NCBI GenBank assembly: GCA_043800975.1
Contig: JAZDMK010000347.1
Coordinates: 1 to 50,416, forward strand
Reading direction: 5' to 3'
Length of the DNA: 50,416 nt
Origin: JAZDMK01 sp043800975
GTDB taxonomy: Bacteria > Bacteroidota > Bacteroidia > Bacteroidales > JAHJDW01
Both the position numbers and the translations under genes were made by a program. Below the pieces are notes generated by a model, which saw only the letters and a program-made list of their open reading frames with translations, did no database searches and was not told the DNA's origin. Of this stretch, positions 41,709 to 50,212 are shown piece after piece; positions within the stretch are counted from its first letter, which is position 1, and every line of letters begins with the position of its first letter.

Positions 41709-43052
41709 ATGATGAAAAGAAAATGTAATTACACCTTATTAATTTTTGCAACTCTGTTTTTAGTATTGCAGGGTACAAAAAATACAAACGCTCAGGACAA
41801 GCCAGTTGAAGCCGGCTTGTCGAAAGATGATAGTCTTAAAAATGAAATTGAGTTGATTAAAGGCGACATTCAGTTTTTAAAGAAACTTAAAATTTCAGGC
41901 TACATTCAAACCCAGGTTCAATTCGCCGATTCAATGGGTATCAGCAGTTTTGCCGGAGGAAATTTTCCTGCCGTTTCCGACAAACGCATCGGAGTTCGTC
42001 GCGGAAGAATTAAATTTGACTACACAAAAGATTTAACACAGTTAGTTCTACAGTTCGATCTCACTGAAAAAGGACTTGCAACCAAAGACGCTTACATAAA
42101 AATTACGGATCCCAAATGGCAGTCATTTATTCTGACAGCTGGTGTTTTCAACCGCCCATTCGGTTATGAAATTGCATATTCCTCAAGCCTGCGCGAATCC
42201 CCCGAACGCTCCCGCATGATTCAAACGCTGTTCCCGGGTGAACGCGATCTGGGTGCATCCATCACATTTCAGCCACCCAAAACCTCACGCTTCAATTTCA
42301 TAAAAGTAGAAGGTGGAATGTTTTGCGGTAACGGAATCAATGCAGAATTCGATAGGCAGAAAGATTTTATGGGTCGTGCCGGAATCAGCAAAGCAACCAA
42401 AAATGAAAAAATTAAATATGGTCTGGGATTCTCTTATTATAATGGTGGCGTTTATCAAGGATCCAAATACATCTATAATATGTGGGATATTAAAGAAGGA
42501 ATTCTTGGATTCTCAGTGGACTCTTCTTCTACCAACAAAGGTCTGGTTGCCCGACGTGAATATATTGGTGCAGATGCACAGTTCAGTATTGAAACACCGA
42601 TAGGCATCACAACGGTTCGTGCCGAATATATTCAGGGTGCTCAGCCGGGAACATCCAGTTCCACTACAAGTTTAAACACAAGCTCTGTTCCCACGGATAA
42701 TGTTTACAAAAGAAACTTCAATGGTTTTTATGGATACTTCACTCAAAATATTGGCAATACACCCTTGCAGGTTGTGGGTAAATACGACTGGTACGATCCC
42801 AATACAGATGTTGCCGGAAACAACATTGCTGCTACTTTAAAAGCAAGTGATAATTCGAATGTAACCACAAAACTTTCTTCTGCCGATATCAAATACACAA
42901 CCATCGGCGTGGGCCTGATTTACAAATTCGATCAGAACTTCAAAGCGATGGCATACTATGATATGGTGACCAATGAAAGCACCGGAATTACAAAATACAC
43001 CCGCGATCTGACAGACAATGTTTTTACATTTCGCTTACAATATAAATTCTAA
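41709..43052 (+). CDS. Phosphate-selective porin (OprP/OprO family)
   Basis: A 447-residue outer-membrane porin for phosphate or polyphosphate. Signal peptide (about 1-30), a short coiled-coil stretch (DDSLKNEIELIKGDIQFLKK), then a beta-barrel beginning KISGYIQTQVQFAD and ending TFRLQYKF with terminal phenylalanine. The start is ATG at 41709 (or 41712); the TTG at 41682 overlaps the -7 element. pstS follows 24 bases later, so the porin leads the pst operon. Confidence 0.88.
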   Translation: MMKRKCNYTLLIFATLFLVLQGTKNTNAQDKPVEAGLSKDDSLKNEIELIKGDIQFLKKLKISGYIQTQVQFADSMGISSFAGGNFPAVSDKRIGVRRGRIKFDYTKDLTQLVLQFDLTEKGLATKDAYIKITDPKWQSFILTAGVFNRPFGYEIAYSSSLRESPERSRMIQTLFPGERDLGASITFQPPKTSRFNFIKVEGGMFCGNGINAEFDRQKDFMGRAGISKATKNEKIKYGLGFSYYNGGVYQGSKYIYNMWDIKEGILGFSVDSSSTNKGLVARREYIGADAQFSIETPIGITTVRAEYIQGAQPGTSSSTTSLNTSSVPTDNVYKRNFNGFYGYFTQNIGNTPLQVVGKYDWYDPNTDVAGNNIAATLKASDNSNVTTKLSSADIKYTTIGVGLIYKFDQNFKAMAYYDMVTNESTGITKYTRDLTDNVFTFRLQYKF

Positions 43053-43076
43053 ATGATCATAAAAAACTTAAATAAA

Positions 43077-43907
43077 ATGAAAATAAAAAAAATTCACTTA
43101 GTAATGTTGATCGCGGCGCTCAGCTTCGCTTTCACACCCCAGTTTGTATCGGTTAAAATTAAAGGCAGCGATACACTGCTTCCTCTTTCACAAAAGTGGG
43201 CAGAAAAATACATGAAGAAAATGCCCGGTGTTAAAATTACTGTAACCGGTGGTGGAAGCGGCGTAGGTATTGCTTCGCTCATTGACGGAACAACAAACAT
43301 TGCCACATCTTCACGTAAAATTAAAATGGACGAACGCTTAAAATTGCAGGATGCCGGAAAAGCATACAAGGAACTGGTTGTTGCAAATGACGCTTTGTCT
43401 GTAGTAGTGCATCCTTCCAACAAAGTGAAAAAACTAACCCGTGAACAGCTGGAAGCAATTTATACCGGTAAAATTAAAAATTGGAAAGAAGTAGGCGGTG
43501 CTGATTTAAAAATTGTTATGTACTCGCGCGAAACAAGTTCGGGCACATACGAGTTTTTTAAAGAACATGTGATGGCCAGAAAAAATTATGCTAACACATG
43601 CCTGATGATGCCTGCTACCGGAGCTATTATTCAATCGGTAAGCCAGACACCCGGCGCGATTGGTTATGTGGGAATGGCTTATGCAAACAACTCAGTTGCT
43701 GAAGTTGCTGTTTCTTACGACAAAGGAAAAACATACGTTATGCCTACACTCGAAAATGCAAAAAACAAAACCTATCCAGTGGTTCGTCCGCTCTATTTTT
43801 ATTATCTGGCCAAAGCAGAAACTGCCATGAAACCCTTTTTCGATTACGTACTTTCAGCCGAAGGACAAGCTGTTGTGAAAGAAGCAGGATATGTTCCATT
43901 AAAATAA
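43077..43907 (+). CDS. pstS: Phosphate-binding protein PstS
   Basis: A 276-residue periplasmic phosphate receptor of the Pst ABC transporter. Signal peptide (1-20), then ligand-binding segments GSDTLLPLSQKW, TGGGSGVGIASL and SRETSSGTYEFF. An in-frame ATG at 43053, directly after the porin stop, would add eight residues; 43077 gives a cleaner signal peptide. pstC follows after 19 bases. Confidence 0.93.
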   Translation: MKIKKIHLVMLIAALSFAFTPQFVSVKIKGSDTLLPLSQKWAEKYMKKMPGVKITVTGGGSGVGIASLIDGTTNIATSSRKIKMDERLKLQDAGKAYKELVVANDALSVVVHPSNKVKKLTREQLEAIYTGKIKNWKEVGGADLKIVMYSRETSSGTYEFFKEHVMARKNYANTCLMMPATGAIIQSVSQTPGAIGYVGMAYANNSVAEVAVSYDKGKTYVMPTLENAKNKTYPVVRPLYFYYLAKAETAMKPFFDYVLSAEGQAVVKEAGYVPLK

Positions 43908-43926
43908 CAAACGAAAATTTATTGTT

Positions 43927-45126
43927 TTGAGAAAAAAATTAATTGCCGAAAAAACAGTAAAGGGAATCTTTACAATCAGCGCCACGTTCACCAGCCTGAC
44001 CGTGCTGCTGATTGTGTTTTTTCTTTTTAAGGAAGGGTTGGGTTTATTTGGCGAAAAGCCCATCGAGAAAGGTTTTGTGCTTGCCGTAAATCCCGAAAAT
44101 GAGGTGCGCAAAATCGAAGGTGCTGATGTAAAGAAAATGTTCGACGGCGAAATCACCAACTGGAATCAGGTGGGTGGTGAAAACAAAGAAATAGTTCTTT
44201 TCACAATCAACGACATCAACCGTTTTTATTCGGATTCAGCCATCGGAGAAAATTTTGAAAACCTTCCTGTTCTTATCAATGATTTGGTTAAAAAGGAAAA
44301 AGGAATCATTGCCTATTACCCCGAAAAATACAAAGCAAAAGATTTTGTTGGCAAACCCCTCGATATAAATGGGGTCACCATCAAAGGTTTTCTGACTGGT
44401 AAAGAATGGTATCCGACAGCCGAACCCCTTGCACAACTGGGTATCTGGCCCATGATCATGGGAACACTCTGGGTTTGCTTTGGAGCAATAATTCTTGCCT
44501 TACCTCTGGGAATTGCCGCTGCCGTTTACATGGCAGAAATTGCCGACAGAAGGATTCGCAATATTATGAAACCCGTTATTGAACTGCTTGCAGGTATTCC
44601 TTCTGTTGTTTTTGGTTTTTTCGGTCTTGTGATTATTGTACCACTGGTGCAGCAAACATTCAATCTTCCCGTAGGTGAAACAGCTCTTTCAGGAAGCATC
44701 ATTTTAGCAATTATGATTCTGCCAACCATCATTACTATTTCAGAAGATGCATTACGTACGTGCCCAAATAGTCTCCGCGAAGCAAGCCTGGCGCTGGGTG
44801 CAACAAAATGGCAAACCATCGTTCGTATTGTTTTTCCACGATCGCTTCCAGGGATAACCGCAGCTGTTATTCTCGGAATAGGCCGTGCATTCGGCGAAAC
44901 AATGGCTGTATTAATGGTTACCGGAAATGCGGCCGTTGTTCCAAATTCTTTTCTGGAACCTGTCAGAACACTCACAGCTACTATCGCTGCAGAATTAGGA
45001 GAAGCTCCGCAGGGTGGCTTGCATTATAAAGCATTGTTTGCTTTGGGCTGTGTGCTTTTTATCATAACATTTTTTACAAATATGCTGGTTGAATGGATTT
45101 CATACAAAAGAAAGGTGACAAAATGA
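43927..45126 (+). CDS. pstC: Phosphate ABC transporter permease PstC with PstS-like insert
   Basis: A 399-residue inner-membrane permease, longer than usual PstC (about 300-320). Helix 1 is at about 18-36. Residues about 50-160 form an external insert resembling part of PstS: VKKMFDGEITNWNQVGG matches LEAIYTGKIKNWKEVGG of the upstream PstS. The normal permease core follows from about 172 (GTLWVCFGAIILALPLG) with the EAA loop REASLALGATKWQT. The start is TTG at 43927. Its stop overlaps the pstA ATG. Confidence 0.9.
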   Translation: MRKKLIAEKTVKGIFTISATFTSLTVLLIVFFLFKEGLGLFGEKPIEKGFVLAVNPENEVRKIEGADVKKMFDGEITNWNQVGGENKEIVLFTINDINRFYSDSAIGENFENLPVLINDLVKKEKGIIAYYPEKYKAKDFVGKPLDINGVTIKGFLTGKEWYPTAEPLAQLGIWPMIMGTLWVCFGAIILALPLGIAAAVYMAEIADRRIRNIMKPVIELLAGIPSVVFGFFGLVIIVPLVQQTFNLPVGETALSGSIILAIMILPTIITISEDALRTCPNSLREASLALGATKWQTIVRIVFPRSLPGITAAVILGIGRAFGETMAVLMVTGNAAVVPNSFLEPVRTLTATIAAELGEAPQGGLHYKALFALGCVLFIITFFTNMLVEWISYKRKVTK

Positions 45127-46016
45127 AGGCCGGAATCATCAACAATGACGAGCGAAGTAGCCGGAATAAAAAAGCAAAACAAAATGTTTTTTTCTGGATC
45201 ATTCGTGTTTTCAGCTACTCTATTGTACTGATCCTTTTCGCAATTCTGGGGTTCATCATTATCAACGGAATCTCGGTGATCAGCTGGGACTTTCTTACGG
45301 AAGCTCCTACCGAAGGAATGACAAGCGGTGGAATTTTTCCGGCCATTGTCGGTACCATGTGCCTTGTGGTAGGAAGCATCGTTATTGCCTTTCCGATTGG
45401 TGTGATGTCGGCTATTTACATGAGTGAATATGCCACAAATAAATATTTCAAAACCATCATCCGTGTGATGACAAACAATCTGGCGGGTATTCCTTCCATT
45501 GTTTTCGGTCTGTTCGGAATGGCGCTTTTTGTAAACAAACTGGGTTTTGGTGATTCCATTATCGCAGGATCTCTCACACTGGGAATTCTTGTTCTGCCCA
45601 TCATCATCCGCACAACAGAAGAAGCACTGAATGCAGTAGATGATTCTTATCGTCAGGGAAGCCTGGCGCTGGGTGCAACCAAATGGCAGACTACACGAAA
45701 GGTTGTTCTTCCCATTGCACTTCCGAATATTCTGACAGGATTGATTCTATCAATCGGCCGTGTATCAGGAGAAACAGCGCCTATCCTTTTTACGGTGGCG
45801 GCATATTTTCTCCCGAGTTTACCAACGGGAATTTACGATCAGGTAATGGCGCTGCCTTATCATCTCTACGTTTTAACAACATCCGGAACGGATATCGCTT
45901 CGGCCAGACCCATTGCATACGGTACTGCGCTGGTGTTAATTTTTATAATACTTATTGTAAATATCTCCGCCAATCTTTTACGCAGGCGGTTTCAGAAAAA
46001 ATATAAAGTGAAATAA
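45123..46016 (+). CDS. pstA: Phosphate ABC transporter permease PstA
   Basis: A 297-residue inner-membrane permease that pairs with PstC. Six helices and the EAA motif RQGSLALGATKWQT are visible. The start is ATG at 45123, overlapping the pstC TGA (ATGA), which suggests translational coupling; an ATG at 45093 inside pstC is less likely. pstB starts one base after its stop. Confidence 0.93.
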   Translation: MKAGIINNDERSSRNKKAKQNVFFWIIRVFSYSIVLILFAILGFIIINGISVISWDFLTEAPTEGMTSGGIFPAIVGTMCLVVGSIVIAFPIGVMSAIYMSEYATNKYFKTIIRVMTNNLAGIPSIVFGLFGMALFVNKLGFGDSIIAGSLTLGILVLPIIIRTTEEALNAVDDSYRQGSLALGATKWQTTRKVVLPIALPNILTGLILSIGRVSGETAPILFTVAAYFLPSLPTGIYDQVMALPYHLYVLTTSGTDIASARPIAYGTALVLIFIILIVNISANLLRRRFQKKYKVK

Positions 46017-46017
46017 T

Positions 46018-46770
46018 ATGTCAATGATAGAAACAAATAAACTGAGCGTGTTCTACGGTGACGTGCAGGCATTGAAGGAGGTTTCGTTGAAGATGGAGCC
46101 CTGCACCGTTACCGCTCTGATCGGCCCGTCAGGATGCGGAAAAACAACTTTCCTGCGTGCCCTGAACCGCATGAACGATCTGATCGACGGATGTCGCATG
46201 GAAGGCGAAGTGCTGATCAACAACGAAGATGCCTACGCAAAAAATATTCAGATCGATATACTGAGAAAAAATGTGGGAATCGTTTTTCAGAAACCCAATC
46301 CCTTTCCAATGTCGATCTTCGAGAATGTTGCTTACGGTCTTCGTGTCAATGGCTTTAATAACAAACATGAAATCCGCGAAAAAGTGGAACAAGCATTAAA
46401 GCAAGCGTCAATCTGGGATGAGGTAAAAGATTCTTTGAAAAAAAGTGCAACCGATCTTTCCGGTGGTCAGCAGCAGCGTTTGTGCATTGCACGTGCTCTC
46501 GTTGTGGAGCCGCAGGTATTGCTGATGGATGAACCCACCTCAGCTCTGGACCCGATTTCTTCCGGTAAAATTGAAGATCTCATACACGAATTAAAAGAAA
46601 AATATACCATCGTTATCGTTACGCACAACATTCAGCAGGCAGCCCGTGTCAGCGATAATACTGCATTTTTCTATTTGGGTGATCTGGTTGAATACGGCCC
46701 GACCAAAGAAATTTTTACAAATCCCAAAGAAGAACAAACACAGAAATATATTACCGGCCGTTTCGGTTGA
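46018..46770 (+). CDS. pstB: Phosphate ABC transporter ATPase PstB
   Basis: A 250-residue ABC ATPase energising PstCA. Walker A is GPSGCGKTTFLRALNRMND, the signature is DLSGGQQQRLCIARAL, Walker B is VLLMDEPTSALDP, and the switch histidine is in IVTHNIQQA. Length and motifs are standard for PstB. Ends 24 bases before phoU. Confidence 0.96.
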   Translation: MSMIETNKLSVFYGDVQALKEVSLKMEPCTVTALIGPSGCGKTTFLRALNRMNDLIDGCRMEGEVLINNEDAYAKNIQIDILRKNVGIVFQKPNPFPMSIFENVAYGLRVNGFNNKHEIREKVEQALKQASIWDEVKDSLKKSATDLSGGQQQRLCIARALVVEPQVLLMDEPTSALDPISSGKIEDLIHELKEKYTIVIVTHNIQQAARVSDNTAFFYLGDLVEYGPTKEIFTNPKEEQTQKYITGRFG

Positions 46771-46794
46771 TTATAAAAATTTAAAACAATAACA

Positions 46795-47478
46795 ATGACA
46801 CACCTCGATACAGAACTGCAATACCTCAAAGCCGATATCCGCGAAATGTGGCACCTCGTCATCAGCCAGCTTGATAAATCACGCGAGGCGCTGATCAATT
46901 TCGACAAAGGATTGGTGAATGAAATCAAAGTCAATGAAAAAATGGTGGATACCTATGAATTGAAAATCGACAAAGACTGCGAAAACATTCTCGCTCTGTA
47001 TAACCCGGTAGCCGTCGATTTGCGCTTCGTTCTCGCTTCACTGAAAATCAATTACAACCTCGAACGTGTAGGTGATTATGCATACGGCATCGCGAAACTG
47101 ATTGATGATATGGACACTCCGCTTGACAAAGATCTGGGCGAATCAACAAGGGTGTATGAGATGTTTGATATCTGCAAAGAAATTCTTTGCAATACACTCG
47201 ATTCTTTTGAAAAAGAAAACAACCTGCTGGCACGCGAAATTTTCCGTCGTGAAGAAAGCCTGAACCAGTTTAACAAGGATGCAAAAAAACTGATTACAGA
47301 TCATATGATTAAAAACCCTACTGATATTCATAGTGCCATGAACACCATGTCGCTTATTAGAAAGTTAGAACGAGTCGGGGATCATGTACAGAACATTGCC
47401 GAAGAAATTATTTTCTATATGGAAGCCAAGGTTTTAAAGCATAAAGCGATCAGAAAGAAAATTGAAACTAAAGATTAA
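46795..47478 (+). CDS. phoU: Phosphate signalling protein PhoU
   Basis: A 227-residue helical protein that links Pst transporter state to PhoR and represses the regulon at high phosphate. Two PhoU repeats are present, with the metal-cluster motifs EIKVNEKMVDTYELKID and LRFVLASLKINYNLERVGDYA in the first and TMSLIRKLERVGDHVQNIAEE in the second. Last gene of the porin-pst-phoU operon. Confidence 0.94.
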   Translation: MTHLDTELQYLKADIREMWHLVISQLDKSREALINFDKGLVNEIKVNEKMVDTYELKIDKDCENILALYNPVAVDLRFVLASLKINYNLERVGDYAYGIAKLIDDMDTPLDKDLGESTRVYEMFDICKEILCNTLDSFEKENNLLAREIFRREESLNQFNKDAKKLITDHMIKNPTDIHSAMNTMSLIRKLERVGDHVQNIAEEIIFYMEAKVLKHKAIRKKIETKD

Positions 47479-47551
47479 AAAACGACTAATTACAATTTAT
47501 TAACATAGAAATAGCTGAAAACCAAAATCATCAATAATAAAGGTTGTGTTC

Positions 47552-47607
47552 TTAACCTTTTCTTAACATTACGGTAACATTCTGTTGGCATTAGTTGTAG
47601 TCTTTTG
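47552..47607 (+). promoter_or_regulatory. Candidate Pho-box array and promoter of the Pit transporter
   Basis: TTAACC (47552), TTAACA (47563), GTAACA (47574), TTGGCA (47585), all 11 bp apart. TTTG starts at 47604, 19 bp after the start of the last hexamer. The -7 octamer is GTCTTTTG, with no TA. Confidence 0.75.
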
Positions 47608-47622
47608 CACAAATTTAATTTT

Positions 47623-49038
47623 ATGTTTGGACTACCCATTGAACTGACAATTCTATTGATCTTCTGTCTTGTTGCAGCAGCAGCTTTCGAATTTATCAAC
47701 GGATTTCATGATACTGCAAATGCAGTAGCCACGGTTATTTACACACATTCGCTCAAACCTGTGTATGCCGTTATCTGGTCGGGTTTGTGGAATTTCATCG
47801 GAGTCTATGTTGGTGGCGTTGCCGTTGCTATGGGCATCATTGCGTTGTTGCCTCTTGAAATGTTGGTCGATCAGAATCTCTGGCACAATATGGCTATGAT
47901 TCTTGCACTAATATTAACAGCCATTGCTTGGAATTTGGGTACATGGCGGCTTGGCATTCCTTGTTCCAGTTCTCATACTTTGCTGGGATCCATTTTCGGT
48001 GTTGGGATAGCATTTATGTTTCTGCCGGGATCGGGAGCGGTTGCTCTAAATTGGGGTAAAGTAGAAGATGTGGGCTTGTCATTAATGATTTCTCCTTTGT
48101 TTGGTTTCGGTCTGGCAATGGGATTAATGTTGCTTCTTAAAAAAATTGTTAGAAACAAAAAAGCACTAAAAGCGCCACCCGCTCCAAACACACCACCTCC
48201 ATTCTGGGTTCGCGCTATTCTTGTACTTACCTGCACCAGCGTTAGTTTTTCGCATGGATCCAACGACGGACAAAAAGGAGTAGGATTAGTAATGATAATT
48301 TTAATTGCGATGGCCCCTGCATACTTTGCGATTGATCAGGCACGCGATCCTCAAAAACTGTATTCGAGTTCAACACAAATTCATACGATTCTTAATAAAA
48401 TAGATTCTACAAAGCTTACCGATGAAACCACCATCATGTGGCATGTTTTGAAAAAAAGAATGTCTTCATTCGAAGCAAGGTTTGCAGGAATAAATAATTA
48501 CAGCAACATTAAGTCTACCGATTATTTCAATATTCGTAAAGATATTTTAACCATCAACAGTCTGACTGGTAAACTCATCAAAGCACAACCGAATTTACTT
48601 TCATCTGCCGACAAGGAAAAGGTTAAAAGTAATTTAAAAGAATTCAAAGCATCCACCGAATATGTTCCGGGATGGGTTATTCTTATGATTTCTCTTTCAC
48701 TCGGTCTTGGAACAATGATCGGTTGGAAACGTATTGTTGTTACCATTGGCGAACGCATAGGAAAAACACCGCTTACTTATGCACAAGGCGCAAGTGCTGA
48801 ATTGGTAGCTGCATCCACTATTCTTGCATCCACTTCTCTCGGGTTGCCGGTTAGTACTACCCATGTGCTTTCATCCGGTGTTGCAGGAACCATGGTAGCT
48901 GGAGCAGGTTTGAAAAACCTTCGTAAAAAAACAGTACGCAGTATTTTAACTGCGTGGCTCATAACTTTACCGGTTACCATCCTTATGTCTGGTCTGCTGT
49001 TCCTATTACTGAGATGGGTATTCGGAATGTTTGCATAA
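47623..49038 (+). CDS. Inorganic phosphate transporter, Pit family
   Basis: A 471-residue inner-membrane phosphate/cation symporter. The duplicated Pit signatures are FINGFHDTANAVATVIYT near the N-terminus and AQGASAELVAASTILAS near the C-terminus, with GSNDGQKGVGL between them. A polar loop of about 110 residues (about 240-350) interrupts the membrane part. The start is ATG at 47623; the TTG at 47605 lies in the -7 element. Classical Pit is low-affinity and constitutive in enteric bacteria; the array upstream suggests phosphate control here. Confidence 0.93.
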   Translation: MFGLPIELTILLIFCLVAAAAFEFINGFHDTANAVATVIYTHSLKPVYAVIWSGLWNFIGVYVGGVAVAMGIIALLPLEMLVDQNLWHNMAMILALILTAIAWNLGTWRLGIPCSSSHTLLGSIFGVGIAFMFLPGSGAVALNWGKVEDVGLSLMISPLFGFGLAMGLMLLLKKIVRNKKALKAPPAPNTPPPFWVRAILVLTCTSVSFSHGSNDGQKGVGLVMIILIAMAPAYFAIDQARDPQKLYSSSTQIHTILNKIDSTKLTDETTIMWHVLKKRMSSFEARFAGINNYSNIKSTDYFNIRKDILTINSLTGKLIKAQPNLLSSADKEKVKSNLKEFKASTEYVPGWVILMISLSLGLGTMIGWKRIVVTIGERIGKTPLTYAQGASAELVAASTILASTSLGLPVSTTHVLSSGVAGTMVAGAGLKNLRKKTVRSILTAWLITLPVTILMSGLLFLLLRWVFGMFA

Positions 49039-49151
49039 CTTTTCACCTTTTTGTTTAAGTAGCTAAAGAATTTTCATTTTCCCGTCAGGGTAAAACCTCA
49101 TTTTTGTGTATTACCACAAATCAAACGTAATATCACTTTAAAATCACAAAA

Positions 49152-49973
49152 ATGAAAACAACGATTCGCTTTACAATCCTTGCAGTAGCTATCGCCGGAA
49201 TGATGCTCGTATCCTGCAAAAAGAAAGAAAAAGAAAGTTTGAAAACAACAGCCTCCGACAACGCTGTGGCAGAAGCATCCTTTAATGATGTCTACAAACA
49301 GGTCGACATGTCGGCCCGTGAACAGGCTTCCGGACTGAAGCTGCTCGACTGGTCCTGTGCCACAATCACAGTATCACCTGCCGATACCTTCACGTTTCCC
49401 AAAACCATCACTGTTGACTTTGGAACCAATGGCTGCACCGGTAGTGATGGTATTCTGCGCAAAGGAAAAATTATTTATACCATGACCGGAAAATACCGCA
49501 CACCCGGATCCATCATTACAGTTACCTTAGATAATTATTATCGCGATGGTAATCTCATAGAAGGCACCAAAACAATCACCAACAAAGGTAAAAACGGAAG
49601 CAACCACACCTATTTTGAAATTGTGGTTTCCAATGCAAAAATTTCCACGGATGACGGTCGCGTGATTTCTTGGAACTCCACCCGCACCCGCGAATGGATG
49701 GCTGGCGAAGATACTCCCTGGCCCACTTATACAGATGATGTATATCATATCACAGGCTCTGCAAACGGAATCAACAGCGAAGAAAACGCTTTCACAATTA
49801 CAATCACAAATCCACTTGAAATCGCGCTCGACTGCCGTTGGATTCGTAGCGGAACGCTCGAATTAACGCCCGATGGCGCCGACACACGCACACTCGATTT
49901 CGGAACAGGCGACTGCGATAACAAAGCAACACTCACAATTAAAAACAAAACCTACGAGATTCTTCTGCATTAA
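49152..49973 (+). CDS. Hypothetical lipoprotein
   Basis: A 273-residue predicted lipoprotein: signal with the lipobox cysteine at residue 22 (MMLVSC) and a lysine-rich linker. The rest is beta-rich with repeated strands (TITVDFGTNGCTGSDGILRKG, then GTLELTPDGADTRTLDFG) of a sort seen in many Bacteroidota surface lipoproteins. No catalytic motif or known family recognised. It stands alone after the pit gene; no in-phase hexamer array was found upstream. Confidence 0.75.
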   Translation: MKTTIRFTILAVAIAGMMLVSCKKKEKESLKTTASDNAVAEASFNDVYKQVDMSAREQASGLKLLDWSCATITVSPADTFTFPKTITVDFGTNGCTGSDGILRKGKIIYTMTGKYRTPGSIITVTLDNYYRDGNLIEGTKTITNKGKNGSNHTYFEIVVSNAKISTDDGRVISWNSTRTREWMAGEDTPWPTYTDDVYHITGSANGINSEENAFTITITNPLEIALDCRWIRSGTLELTPDGADTRTLDFGTGDCDNKATLTIKNKTYEILLH

Positions 49974-49996
49974 AATATTTTCTGGTTACCTTTTTG

Positions 49997-50029
49997 AAAA
50001 AAGTGCTGTCGCAAGACAGCGCTTTTTTT
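49997..50029 (+). terminator. Terminator after the hypothetical lipoprotein
   Basis: Long stem AAAAAAGTGCTGTC / GACAGCGCTTTTTT (one G-U pair) with GCAA loop and a T tract. Confidence 0.9.
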
Positions 50030-50119
50030 ATTTATCAAAAAGTTGGCGGATATGTTTTAAATATGAAAAGCAAAAACCTGCAAAAATCTTCGTATTCATT
50101 CGTTTTTCGCCGAGAGACT

Positions 50120-50212
50120 GCTCCTGCCACTGCCACTTTTTCTTCTGTGTTTCTGTGCTTCAGTGGCATTGTATTTTTGGTGCTCTTTTGTGTTTTAGTG
50201 GAAGTAAATAGA
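50120..50212 (+). repeat. Degenerate intergenic repeat, copy 3
   Basis: 'ctgctcctgccactgccac' followed by phrases such as 'ctgtgtttctgtgcttcagtg' split over variants and 'gtgctcttttgtgttttagtgg'. Same vocabulary as 1040-1085 and 8645-8765. Open frames over it are artefacts of the repeat. Confidence 0.45.
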
